15,070 nt of DNA from the NCBI GenBank assembly GCA_964555675.1, contig CAZKTU010000160.1, positions 1 to 15,070 of the forward strand, written 5' to 3'. This stretch comes from CAIWXH01 sp964555675 (GTDB taxonomy: Bacteria > Chloroflexota > Chloroflexia > Chloroflexales > Chloroflexaceae). Position numbers and translations under genes: made by a program. Below, piece after piece: positions 6,818-14,640 of this stretch. Numbering within the stretch: position 1 is the stretch's first letter; each line of letters opens with the position of its first letter. The notes below the pieces were generated by a model that saw only the letters and a list, made by a program, of their open reading frames with translations, was not told the origin of the DNA and made no database searches.

Positions 6818-8314
6818 ATGCGGAAGATCTTTACGAGCACCGTCCTGAGCATTGTCCTCGCCGTCGGCCTGGCCGCCTGCGCCGCGCCCGCTCAGCCGAA
6901 CGCCCAGACCGCGCCCACCACCCTGCCCGCGATCGAGGCCGACAGCGCCGTGATCGCCGAGGCCAAGGTTGTGCCCGCCAGCAGCGTCAACCTCAACTTC
7001 GAGTCGAGCGGGAGCGTGGCCGAGATCCTGGTCGCCGAGGGCGAGGCCGTCACCGCCGGCCAGCCCCTCGCCCGCCTCGACACCCGCGACCTGGCCCTGC
7101 AGGTCGAGCAGGCCCAGGTGAGCCTCGAGACCGCCAAGGCCGATTATGACAAGCTGCTCGAGGGCGCCACCCCCGAGCAGATCGCCGCCGCCCAGGCCGA
7201 GATCGCCAGGGCCCAGGGCAGCCTGCAGGCCACCCAGAGCAGTGTCTCCCAGGCCGACCTCGCGGCGGCCCGCGCCGAGCTCGAGAGCGCCCGCGCCGCC
7301 CTGGCCCAGCTCGAGGCCGGCGCAAAGAGCGTCGACCGCCAGTCGGCCCAGGCCAGCGTCGACCAGGCCCGCGCCAACCTGCAGAGCCAGCGCGACGCCC
7401 TGGCCCAGGCCAAGCTCAACGCCGAGCTGAGCCTCGAGCAGGCCGCCAACGCCCTGCGCAACGCCCAGGACGAATACAGCCGGATCATGTGGGACAACCG
7501 CGAGCTCGAGAAGCTGCCCGGCGACCTGCCCCAGGCGCGCAAGGACGCCGAGGCCGCCGCCCAGCGGGCCGTGGCCGATAACGAGACCGCCCTGCAGCAG
7601 GCCCAGCTGGCCGCCGAGCAGGCCCGCCAGGCCGAGATCAGCGGCATCCAGGCCGCCGAGGCCCAGCTGCGCGACGCCGAGGCCCGCCTCGACAAGCTGC
7701 TGCTGCCCGCCGACGCCGACGCCCTTGCCGCAGCCCGCGCCCAGGTCGCCGCGGCCCAGGCCCGCCTGGCCCAGCTGACCGGCGGCGAGCGCCAGGGCAA
7801 TGTGGCGGCCGCCGAGGCCGGCGTGGCCGCCGCCGAGGCCCAGCTCGCCGAGATCCAGGCCGGCCCGACCGACGCCACCCTCGCCGCGGCGGCCGCCCGC
7901 ATCAAGGGCGCCGAGGTCAGCCTCAAGCAGGCCCAGCTGGCCCTCGAGAAGGCCACCCTGGCCGCGCCAATCGCCGGCACCGTGGCCGAGCTCAACCTCA
8001 AGGTGGGCGAGGTCCCCGGGGCGACCGAGGCCGTGATCGTCCTGGCCGACCTCAGCAGCTGGGAGATCGAGACCGAGGACCTGACCGAGCTGAGTGTGGT
8101 CAAGGTGCGCGAGGGCGACCAGGTCAGCGTCACCTTCGACGCCCTGCCCGGCTTCGAGCTGCCCGGCACGGTCGCCGAGATCAACCCCCTGGGCAAGAAC
8201 CGCCAGGGCGACATCGTCTACACCGTCGTCGTCACGCCCAACAGCTGGGACGAGCGCCTGCGCTGGAATATGACCGCCTCGGTGCGCATCGACAGCGCCG
8301 TCGCCTCGAACTAA
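6818..8314 (+). CDS. HlyD/MacA-like coiled-coil lipoprotein adaptor
   Basis: A 498-residue extracytoplasmic adaptor of the exporter. The signal peptide ends in the lipobox LAAC with Cys21, so it is anchored by lipid on the outer membrane face. A lipoyl-like domain is split into halves at about 46-94 and 378-412 (ATLAAPIAGTVAELNL), as in MacA/HlyD proteins. Between them is a very long Ala/Gln/Glu-rich coiled-coil hairpin (about 95-375) whose tip probably lies near the KLPGDLPQ turn (232-239). A beta-barrel-like end follows (413-498, with VREGDQVSVTFDALPG). The hairpin contains six copies of a 26-residue repeat, three on each arm. The arms are much longer than in typical MacA, and no outer-membrane partner gene is present. 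ATG at 6818 has AAGGAG (6802-6807) ten bases upstream, and it is the start that gives a correct lipobox signal. The gap to the permease gene is 35 bp. Confidence 0.9.
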   Translation: MRKIFTSTVLSIVLAVGLAACAAPAQPNAQTAPTTLPAIEADSAVIAEAKVVPASSVNLNFESSGSVAEILVAEGEAVTAGQPLARLDTRDLALQVEQAQVSLETAKADYDKLLEGATPEQIAAAQAEIARAQGSLQATQSSVSQADLAAARAELESARAALAQLEAGAKSVDRQSAQASVDQARANLQSQRDALAQAKLNAELSLEQAANALRNAQDEYSRIMWDNRELEKLPGDLPQARKDAEAAAQRAVADNETALQQAQLAAEQARQAEISGIQAAEAQLRDAEARLDKLLLPADADALAAARAQVAAAQARLAQLTGGERQGNVAAAEAGVAAAEAQLAEIQAGPTDATLAAAAARIKGAEVSLKQAQLALEKATLAAPIAGTVAELNLKVGEVPGATEAVIVLADLSSWEIETEDLTELSVVKVREGDQVSVTFDALPGFELPGTVAEINPLGKNRQGDIVYTVVVTPNSWDERLRWNMTASVRIDSAVASN

Positions 8315-8338
8315 ATCAAACCAAAAGGTATCGGCCAG

Positions 8339-8369
8339 AGGCGTGGACAAGCAGAGCTTGTCCACGCCT
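8339..8369 (+). terminator. Hairpin terminator after exporter operon
   Basis: A 14-bp perfect stem, AGGCGTGGACAAGC (8339-8352) with GCTTGTCCACGCCT (8356-8369), encloses the loop AGA. It is followed by TCTGTTTCGT, a modest U-rich tail. It begins 25 bases after the adaptor stop codon. The opposite strand lacks a comparable T-run, so it serves the plus-strand operon best. A small 6-bp stem (8408-8413 with 8421-8426) nearer to the VOC gene could end that minus-strand transcript. Confidence 0.8.
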
Positions 8370-8426
8370 TCTGTTTCGTGCAGCTCAAGCAGCGCTACAG
8401 GTCGATCAGCCCAGCTGAGGTGGGCT

Positions 8427-8834
8427 TCATCCAGGGTTAGCCTGGGGGAAGCGCGGCCCGAGGGGCTGGTAGAGCTCGAGCAGATTGCCGTCGGGGTCGC
8501 GGAAGAAGGCGATATGGGCCTGCGGCGCGTCGGGTGGAAAGGCCTTTGGGGCCACGTGGAAATGCACTCCGCGGGCCTCGAGCGTCGCCACGGTGGCAGC
8601 GAGGTCGTGCACCTCCAGGGCGAGGTGGTTCCAACCCTGGCCGCGCGGCTCGGCCGGCGCATCGCGGCCGACCAGCTCGATCACGGTGGCGCCCGCCTGC
8701 AAGAAGGCGATCTTGTAGCCGGGGAAACGGCCCACTTCGGGCAGGCCGAGGGATTGGGTGTAGAAGGCGAAGAGTTGGTCGAAGTCGCCCGTGACGAGCG
8801 CCACGTGGTGGACGCCGCTGAACAGCTCGCTCAT
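8427..8834 (-). CDS. Glyoxalase-fold (VOC superfamily) protein
   Basis: A 135-residue cytoplasmic protein with the two beta-alpha-beta-beta-beta modules of the VOC superfamily. These metal enzymes include glyoxalase I, ring-cleaving dioxygenases and fosfomycin or bleomycin resistance proteins. Likely metal ligands are His10 (GVHHVALV), Glu53 (ATVIELVG), His70 (WNHLALEV) and Glu120 in the family signature FRDPDGNLLELYQP. All four positions are kept, so it is probably an active metal protein; the substrate cannot be read from sequence. ATG at 8834 has AGAGGA just upstream, overlapping the stop codon of the acetyltransferase gene. The intergenic gap is only 10 bases, so the two are co-transcribed and probably translationally coupled. 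Confidence 0.9.
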   Translation of the reverse strand: MSELFSGVHHVALVTGDFDQLFAFYTQSLGLPEVGRFPGYKIAFLQAGATVIELVGRDAPAEPRGQGWNHLALEVHDLAATVATLEARGVHFHVAPKAFPPDAPQAHIAFFRDPDGNLLELYQPLGPRFPQANPG

Positions 8835-8844
8835 GGTAGTCCTC

Positions 8845-10104
8845 TCAGTACTGCTGGTAAAACCAGGCCCGCAGCCGCGGAAAGAGCGTCTCGCTCAGGG
8901 CGCGCGACGGGCCTGAGACAAACGCATCGGGGTACATGTGGTTCAGCTCGGCCAGGCTGCGGTAGCCGAGCAGCAGCGGGGCGAGCAGCGGCGGGGGTAG
9001 CCGTAGGTCGGCCTGGGCGTCAGGGACTGGCGGCGCCACAGCGACCAGCCGGCCGTCCGCGAAGCGCAGAGCGAAGGCCTGACGGTACAGGCTGATCACG
9101 AAATCCCCCGTATGGCCGGCATAGTCACTGGCGGCCAGGCGTCGCTCGAAGACGGGGCCGAGCTTGCGCAGCAGGGCCGGCGGGTCGGGCAGGCGCACCT
9201 GCCAGGCGTAGGCCCGCCCATCGTAGCCCCCCAGACCGCGTGCCGCCGTGACCAGGGGCGTCTCGGCGGGCAGGTTCAGGCGCAGGTACGGCTTGCGGCG
9301 CTCGCGGGCCAGCTGCCGGATCTGGGCCAGCGCGGCCTGGGCGGCGGCGGGCCGCATCAGCGAGGCCTCGGCCACGATCAGCCCCTCGCCGAAGCCGTGG
9401 TGGGCGACGCGGAAATAGCCCGCCGGTGCTCCATCGTCGGCGCGGACCAGCCAGGTCTCGGCCCCGGTCTCGGTCGACAGACCCGGCCCGAGCATATAGC
9501 GCCAGACCACCTCGTCGCGCAGGGCGACCAGTTCTAGCGGAGCGAGCGCCTCGTCGTAGAGGCGGGCGAGGACGGGGAGATCGGCGAGAGCGGCCTGCCG
9601 GCAGCTGTAGCCGGCGGGCGCCATCTCGGGGGCCATATGCAGCTCGAGCCGCCACCAGGCCTCGAGGGGCACAGCGTACTCGTAGCCAAACTGGCGGTAG
9701 AAGTAGGGGATGCCCTGGATGTGGCTGAGGTCGAAGCCGCCCTCGCGCAGCAGCTCGTCGTAATAGCGATTGAGCGCCCGCTGCAGACCGCGGCCACGGT
9801 ACTCCTCGAGCGTGCCGACCACACCCATCTCGGCCGAGCGCAGCTCGACCCCGCCCAGGCGGAAGCGCCAGGGCAGCAGGCAGAGCGAGGCCACAACGCG
9901 GCCTGTCGCCTGCTCCTCGACCAGCAGCCAACCTTCTGGGTATGCATGGGGGTGCTCGGCCATCCAGGCGCGCCAGGTCGACGCGGTGCCCTCGCCGTGG
10001 ATCTGGGCGTCGAAGGCGGCGACCCGCTCGATATCGGCCCGGTCGGCCACGGCGCGCAGCCGCAGGCCCCCGCTCAGCTCGCGCGCACCTGCTCTGTCGG
10101 TCAT
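8845..10104 (-). CDS. Eis-like GNAT family N-acetyltransferase
   Basis: A 419-residue cytoplasmic acetyltransferase. The N-terminal GNAT domain (about 13-150) has the acetyl-CoA pyrophosphate loop in VVGTLEEYRGRGLQRAL (Arg103-Gly104-Arg105-Gly106). It is followed by IPYFYRQFGYEYA, the segment that supplies the tyrosine acid in Eis enzymes. A second GNAT-like domain (about 165-300) and an SCP2-like C-terminal domain (about 300-419) complete the three-domain Eis layout, and the length matches that family. Eis proteins acetylate aminoglycosides and other amines, but many homologues have unknown targets. ATG at 10104 has AAGGAG (10113-10118) eight bases upstream; the frame continues to 10332, but that extension is low-complexity and lies in the divergent promoter region. 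It is the first gene of a pair with the VOC gene. Confidence 0.9.
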   Translation of the reverse strand: MTDRAGARELSGGLRLRAVADRADIERVAAFDAQIHGEGTASTWRAWMAEHPHAYPEGWLLVEEQATGRVVASLCLLPWRFRLGGVELRSAEMGVVGTLEEYRGRGLQRALNRYYDELLREGGFDLSHIQGIPYFYRQFGYEYAVPLEAWWRLELHMAPEMAPAGYSCRQAALADLPVLARLYDEALAPLELVALRDEVVWRYMLGPGLSTETGAETWLVRADDGAPAGYFRVAHHGFGEGLIVAEASLMRPAAAQAALAQIRQLARERRKPYLRLNLPAETPLVTAARGLGGYDGRAYAWQVRLPDPPALLRKLGPVFERRLAASDYAGHTGDFVISLYRQAFALRFADGRLVAVAPPVPDAQADLRLPPPLLAPLLLGYRSLAELNHMYPDAFVSGPSRALSETLFPRLRAWFYQQY

Positions 10105-10137
10105 TAGTGACTCTCCTTGCCTGCTCTCCTCGACCCC

Positions 10138-10143
10138 ATTATG
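10138..10143 (-). promoter_or_regulatory. Candidate -10 box for acetyltransferase gene
   Basis: CATAAT on the minus strand matches five of six -10 bases and lies 33 bases upstream of the ATG. That leaves room for a start site near 10131 and the ribosome site at 10113-10118. No good -35 is seen. The 230-bp divergent gap (10105-10334) also holds a perfect 12-bp palindrome GCAGCATGCTGC (10175-10186). No convincing promoter is seen for the helicase gene. Confidence 0.3.
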
Positions 10144-10334
10144 CCACGTCCCAGCGCGCCCCCCGCTGTACGGGGCAGCATGCTGCGCCCCGCCGCCACC
10201 CGCGCCCCAACCAGCCTCAGTATGCGAAGCATGGTATCCTGCCGGCAGCCCGGCAAACCATGCCTGATGACTCGTTCTTACGCTCGAAAGCGCCTGCGCG
10301 CTCGCGCTCCTACCCCAGTCTGGAGAGGCCACCC

Positions 10335-13300
10335 ATGCCCACGCCGGAACTGCCCCCGCTGCCCCTCGCCCGCGACGGCGGCGCGCCGCCCCAGCGCATC
10401 TCGCCCACCGACGTGGCCCAGTATATTCGCCTCGAGCAGTGCCGGCGCTACCTGCGCCTGCGCCTCCACGAACGCGCCCACGGGGGCCGCTTCATGGAGC
10501 GCTACGGGGTCGCGCCCCAGTCCATCCCGCCCATCCTGACCCTCGCCGGGGCCAGCTTCGAGCAGCGGGTCGAGGCCCAGGCCATGGCCCATATCGGCCA
10601 GGGGGTCAACTGCCGCACGGCGGCCCAGGCCGGCGAGGACGAGTTCGTCGGCCCCGACCACAACGCCGTCGTCATCGCCCGGGCCCGCGCCCTCGCGCCC
10701 GGCGCCCGCACCCTCCTCGCCCAGCCCCGCCTGCGGGTCGCCATCGGCCCCTGGGAGCTGCGCGGCGACGCCGACCTGCTCCTGCTCGAGCGCGACCCGG
10801 CGGGGCAGCTCAGCATCCTCGTGGCCGACATGAAGAGCTCGACCGCGGCCAAGGTCGAGCACCGGCTCCAGGTGGCCTTCTACCACGAGATGCTCGCCGC
10901 CCTGCTGAGCGAGGCCGGCCTGCCCGCGGCCGCGATCGGCACCGCCATCCTCTACCGCGGCCCAAGCCTGGGCGTCGCCGCCCTGACGCCCGCCGAGCAG
11001 GCCCACCTGGCGGCCCAGCAGGCCGAGGCCGCCCAGATCTTCGGGGTCGCCGAGGCCTACCTCGAGCGGGTCGACGACCCCGAGGCCTATCGCGACGAGG
11101 TGCGGGCCCTGGTGACCGGCCCCGTCTCGGTGGCCGCCGCCGTGGCCGAGGCGCCCTTCGCCGAGCTGGCCTTCCACCTGACCTACAAGTGCGACGGCTG
11201 CCTCTACAACGAGTTCTGCATGCGCTGGGCCGCCGAGCACGACGACCTCTCGCTCATCCCCTACCTCAGCGACAGCGAGAAGAACATCCTGCTCGGGGCC
11301 GGGATCGCCACCACCCGCGAGCTCGCCACGCTCAAGGAGTTCGCCGACCCCGCCTCGCCCGAGCTGCGCACCCCGCCCGAGCAGGCCCCCATCGTCCACG
11401 CCCTGAGCAAGAGCCGCGCGGTCGGCCCGCGCCTCGACGAGCTGATCCACCGCGCCCGCCGCTACCGCAGCTGGAAGGGCGACGAGCTGCGCGCCCTCAG
11501 CTACATCCCCAGCAAGGGCTACGGCACCCTGCCCGCCGTGAGCGAGGAGCTGCACCCCAACCTGGTGCGGATCTACCTCGACGTGCAGCACGACTACCTG
11601 CACGACCGGGTCTACCTGCTGGGCGCCCTGGTGGCCGCCTGCGAGGGCGGGCACGAGCGCCCCGAGCGCCGCCGCAGCATCGTGCGGCTGGCCGAAGGCC
11701 CGCCCGCCGACCCGGCCCACGAGCGCGACCTGCTGCTCGCCTGGGTGGGCGAGACCATCCGCGCCGTCGTCGAGCTGGCCGCCCCCGGCGCCGAGGGCGC
11801 GCGCCAGGCGCCCATCCACCTGATCTTCGCCGACCAGTTCGCCCAGCGCCTGCTGCTCGACGCCCTGGCCCGCCACTTCGGCGGGGTCGTCGGGGCCACG
11901 CCGCTCTACGACTTCATCACCCAGCTCGCCGGCTTCGACTCGCCCGTGGCCACCCTGCTGGCCCACGAGCGCCGCGAGCTGAAGAACGACCCCCTGGTCT
12001 GCACCTCGCTCCAGGCCCTGGCCCGCCACAACGGCTTCGACTGGGGCGAGTACCGCGAGATCTTCCGGGTGCGCCTGTTCGACGAGTTCGGCAAGCTCGA
12101 CGAGGACGGCGAGGGCGAGGGCGCCTGGTACACCAGCCGCGCCCGCTTCAGCAGCCAGATCCCCCTCGAGTACGCCTACGCCGCCTGGGGCCAGCTGCCC
12201 GCCCCGCCCGCGGCGGGCCGCGACGACCTGGCGGCCTACAGAAGGGCCACCCCCGCCCTGCTGGCCGGCTTCCAGGCCCGCCGGCTCGAGGCGATCGAGC
12301 ACCTGGCCCGCGACTTCCGCGGCAACCGCCAGAGCGAAAAGGCGCCCTTCGCCCTGCCCGAGCTGGGGAGCTTCGAGCAGCGGGCCCGCGGCCTGGCCGA
12401 CGCCCTGGGCGAGTTCCTCACCCTCGAGCGCCACAGCGTCCTGGCCGCCTGGCGGGCCGAGCGGCTGCCGCCGCCCGAGCGGCGCGTGCTGGCCGGGGTC
12501 AGCCTGATCGTGCGCTACGAGGAGGCCGACCAGTCGCCCGCGCTCCTGGCGACCCTGGCCGAGAACGAGCGCCGGCGGCAGCTCTTCGACCAGTACCGCG
12601 CCGAGCACCAGGCCCGCAGCCCGGGCAAGCAGTTCCGCCGCAGCTCGGCCCAGAAGCTCGCCAGCGACCCGCTGCCCCTGCCTGGCCCGCTGCGCCTGCG
12701 CATCGACCTGGAGGGTGTGGACTGCGACCTGGCGACCGCCCTCGACCTGACCGGCTTCGCGCCGGGCGAGCGGGTGCTGATCGCGCCGCGCTGGGGCGAG
12801 GACGAGCGCCTGCCGCCGGAGCAGCGCACGCCCTTCACCCCGACCGCCAGGCAGCTACTCTACGCGCCACGGGCCGAGCTCGGGGCGATCGACCCGGCGG
12901 GCTTCGTCGAGCTGACCCTCGCAGAGAGCGGCTTCGGCGGCGACGGGCGCTACAGCTTCGGCTATAGCCCGAAGCCCCTGGTGCCGGGGCGGCGCTACAG
13001 CATCGAGAGCGAGCCGAACGACCTCTACGGCAAACGCTGCGCCGAGATCGTCGAGGGGCTGCGGGCCGGCGCGCCGAACGCCCTCTACAGCCGCCTGGCC
13101 GACCCGACGGGCGAGCGGGTCCTCTGGCCCGCGGCCGCGGCCGCCGCGCAGCGCCGCTTCGCCGAGGGGCTCGACGCGCTGCTGGCGGCCGGGGTTCTGC
13201 ACCCCTTCGACGCCAACCAGCGGGCCTATATCGCGGGCTATGGCGACGCGGCGACCCTGCTGGTCCAGGGCCCGCCCGGCACCGGCAAGAGCTACTCGAC

Positions 13301-14636
13301 CGCCTTCGCGCTGCTGGCCCGGCTGCAGGGCGCCCAGGCCGTCGGCATGAGCTTCAGGGCCCTGCTGAGCTGCAAAACCCACGCGGCCACCGAAGTGCTG
13401 CTCGAGAAGATCGCCGAAGTGCAGGGCCGCCTGCGCGCCGTACGCGCGACTCACCCCGCGCTGTTCGACGCCTACTTCGACCCCGCCATCCTCGACGCGC
13501 CCCTCTTCCGCGTACACCCCAAGGCCGGCGGGACGGAACGGCCCGAGGCGATCCGCGTCCTCGGCCAGGACGACAGCGCCCTGAGCGTGCTCCAGGGGCA
13601 GCGGGTCTGCTTCGCCGCGATCACCCCCTTCGCCACGGCGCGCCTCTGCAAGACCAAAGACGGCGCCTTCGGGCAGGCCTTCTGCGACTGCCTGGTGCTC
13701 GACGAGGCCTCGCAGATGAACCTGCCCGAGGCCATGATGGCGGCCCTGCCCCTGCGCGAGGACGGCCAGCTGATCATCGTGGGCGACCACCGCCAGATGC
13801 CGCCGATCGTCAAGCACGGCTGGGCCGACGAGCGCCGGCGCACCTTCCAGGAGTATCGGGCCTACGCCTCGCTCTTCGAGAGCATGCTCCTGCGCGAGCC
13901 ACCCCCGCCCATGGTCAAGTTCGCCGAGAGCTTCCGGCTCCACCGCGATATCGCCGGCTTCCTGCGCGAGGCGATCTACGCCCAGGACGGCATCGCCTAC
14001 CACTCGCGGCAGACCGCGACCCTGGCGCCCGTCGCCCACGGCGACCCCTTCCTCGACGCCGTGCTGGCCCCCGCCCATCCCCTGGTGGTGGTGGTCCACG
14101 AAGAGGCCCGCAGCCAGGTGCTCAACCTGTACGAGCTGGGGCTGGTCCAGCCCATCCTCGCCGCCCTGGCGGGAGGCCACCACCTCGACGCGACCCACGG
14201 GCTGGGCGTGGTGGTGCCGCACCGGGCTCAGCGGGCGGCGCTCAAAGCGGCGCTGCCGGGGCTGATGGCGGCCCTGCTCGACGGGGGGCTCGACGAGTCG
14301 GCGGTGGACACGGTCGAGCGCTTCCAGGGTGGCGAGCGCACGGCCATCCTGGTCAGCGCCACCGAGAGCGACCGCGACTACCTGCGGGCGGCCGGCGACT
14401 TCCTGCTCGACCCGCGGCGGCTCAACGTCGCCCTGAGCCGGGCCAAGCGCAAGCTGATCCTGGTCGCCTCGCGCTCGGTCTTCACCGTCTTCAACACCGA
14501 CGAAGAGAGCTTCGCCCACGCCCAGCTCTGGAAGCGGCTGCTCCACCGCACCTGCACCGTGCCCCTCTGGCAGGGGCAGCGCGACGGGGTCGCCGTGGAG
14601 GTTTGGGGCAACGCGCCGCCGAGCGAGGGCGGGTGA
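10335..14636 (+). CDS. Cas4/RecB-like nuclease fused to SF1 Dna2/Upf1-type helicase
   Basis: A 1433-residue DNA repair or defence protein. Residues 20-300 form a PD-(D/E)XK nuclease of the TM0106 RecB-like type: Asp145-Asp147, the core VADMKSST with Asp165 and Lys167, and QVAFYHEML (Gln179, Tyr183). Cys36 with Cys286, Cys289 and Cys295 form the one-plus-three pattern that holds a 4Fe-4S cluster in Cas4, AddB and Dna2. A helix-hairpin-helix-like part (about 307-395) and a degenerate RNase H-like region (about 408-520) follow. Residues 955-1400 are an SF1 helicase: Q motif near Gln962, Walker A GPPGTGKS (979-986), Ia SCKTHAATE, II DEAS (1123-1126), III GDHRQMPP, V RFQGGERTAIL (from 1329), VI RRLNVALSRAK (1361-1371). 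All motors and nuclease residues look intact. GGAGAGG (10322-10328) lies six bases before the ATG. It would unwind and cut DNA ends or flaps. Confidence 0.92.
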   Translation: MPTPELPPLPLARDGGAPPQRISPTDVAQYIRLEQCRRYLRLRLHERAHGGRFMERYGVAPQSIPPILTLAGASFEQRVEAQAMAHIGQGVNCRTAAQAGEDEFVGPDHNAVVIARARALAPGARTLLAQPRLRVAIGPWELRGDADLLLLERDPAGQLSILVADMKSSTAAKVEHRLQVAFYHEMLAALLSEAGLPAAAIGTAILYRGPSLGVAALTPAEQAHLAAQQAEAAQIFGVAEAYLERVDDPEAYRDEVRALVTGPVSVAAAVAEAPFAELAFHLTYKCDGCLYNEFCMRWAAEHDDLSLIPYLSDSEKNILLGAGIATTRELATLKEFADPASPELRTPPEQAPIVHALSKSRAVGPRLDELIHRARRYRSWKGDELRALSYIPSKGYGTLPAVSEELHPNLVRIYLDVQHDYLHDRVYLLGALVAACEGGHERPERRRSIVRLAEGPPADPAHERDLLLAWVGETIRAVVELAAPGAEGARQAPIHLIFADQFAQRLLLDALARHFGGVVGATPLYDFITQLAGFDSPVATLLAHERRELKNDPLVCTSLQALARHNGFDWGEYREIFRVRLFDEFGKLDEDGEGEGAWYTSRARFSSQIPLEYAYAAWGQLPAPPAAGRDDLAAYRRATPALLAGFQARRLEAIEHLARDFRGNRQSEKAPFALPELGSFEQRARGLADALGEFLTLERHSVLAAWRAERLPPPERRVLAGVSLIVRYEEADQSPALLATLAENERRRQLFDQYRAEHQARSPGKQFRRSSAQKLASDPLPLPGPLRLRIDLEGVDCDLATALDLTGFAPGERVLIAPRWGEDERLPPEQRTPFTPTARQLLYAPRAELGAIDPAGFVELTLAESGFGGDGRYSFGYSPKPLVPGRRYSIESEPNDLYGKRCAEIVEGLRAGAPNALYSRLADPTGERVLWPAAAAAAQRRFAEGLDALLAAGVLHPFDANQRAYIAGYGDAATLLVQGPPGTGKSYSTAFALLARLQGAQAVGMSFRALLSCKTHAATEVLLEKIAEVQGRLRAVRATHPALFDAYFDPAILDAPLFRVHPKAGGTERPEAIRVLGQDDSALSVLQGQRVCFAAITPFATARLCKTKDGAFGQAFCDCLVLDEASQMNLPEAMMAALPLREDGQLIIVGDHRQMPPIVKHGWADERRRTFQEYRAYASLFESMLLREPPPPMVKFAESFRLHRDIAGFLREAIYAQDGIAYHSRQTATLAPVAHGDPFLDAVLAPAHPLVVVVHEEARSQVLNLYELGLVQPILAALAGGHHLDATHGLGVVVPHRAQRAALKAALPGLMAALLDGGLDESAVDTVERFQGGERTAILVSATESDRDYLRAAGDFLLDPRRLNVALSRAKRKLILVASRSVFTVFNTDEESFAHAQLWKRLLHRTCTVPLWQGQRDGVAVEVWGNAPPSEGG

Positions 14637-14640
14637 GGCG

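Noticed and set aside
10175..10186. Perfect 12-bp palindrome GCAGCATGCTGC in a divergent gap
   Set aside because: It could be an operator, but there is one copy, no regulator gene beside it, and such palindromes are not rare in GC-rich DNA.
10105..10332. N-terminal extension of the acetyltransferase
   Set aside because: The ATG at 10104 has a strong ribosome site and begins just before the GNAT fold; the extra residues show no conserved features.
9942..10334. Upstream in-frame extension of the helicase gene
   Set aside because: The frame is open, but it runs antisense through the acetyltransferase gene, encodes low-complexity sequence, and lacks a ribosome site like the GGAGAGG before 10335.
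10335..11234. Cas4-like nuclease domain as a sign of a CRISPR locus
   Set aside because: No direct-repeat array and no other cas gene is present; the domain belongs to a helicase fusion.
2998..14546. Many long open frames antisense to the real genes (for example 2998-4143, 5343-6611, 6791-8662, 10278-12608 and 12855-14546 on the minus strand)
   Set aside because: Their proteins are repetitive, rich in Gly, Ala, Arg, His and Asp, lack family motifs, and mirror well-supported genes. They follow from the extreme GC bias at third codon positions.
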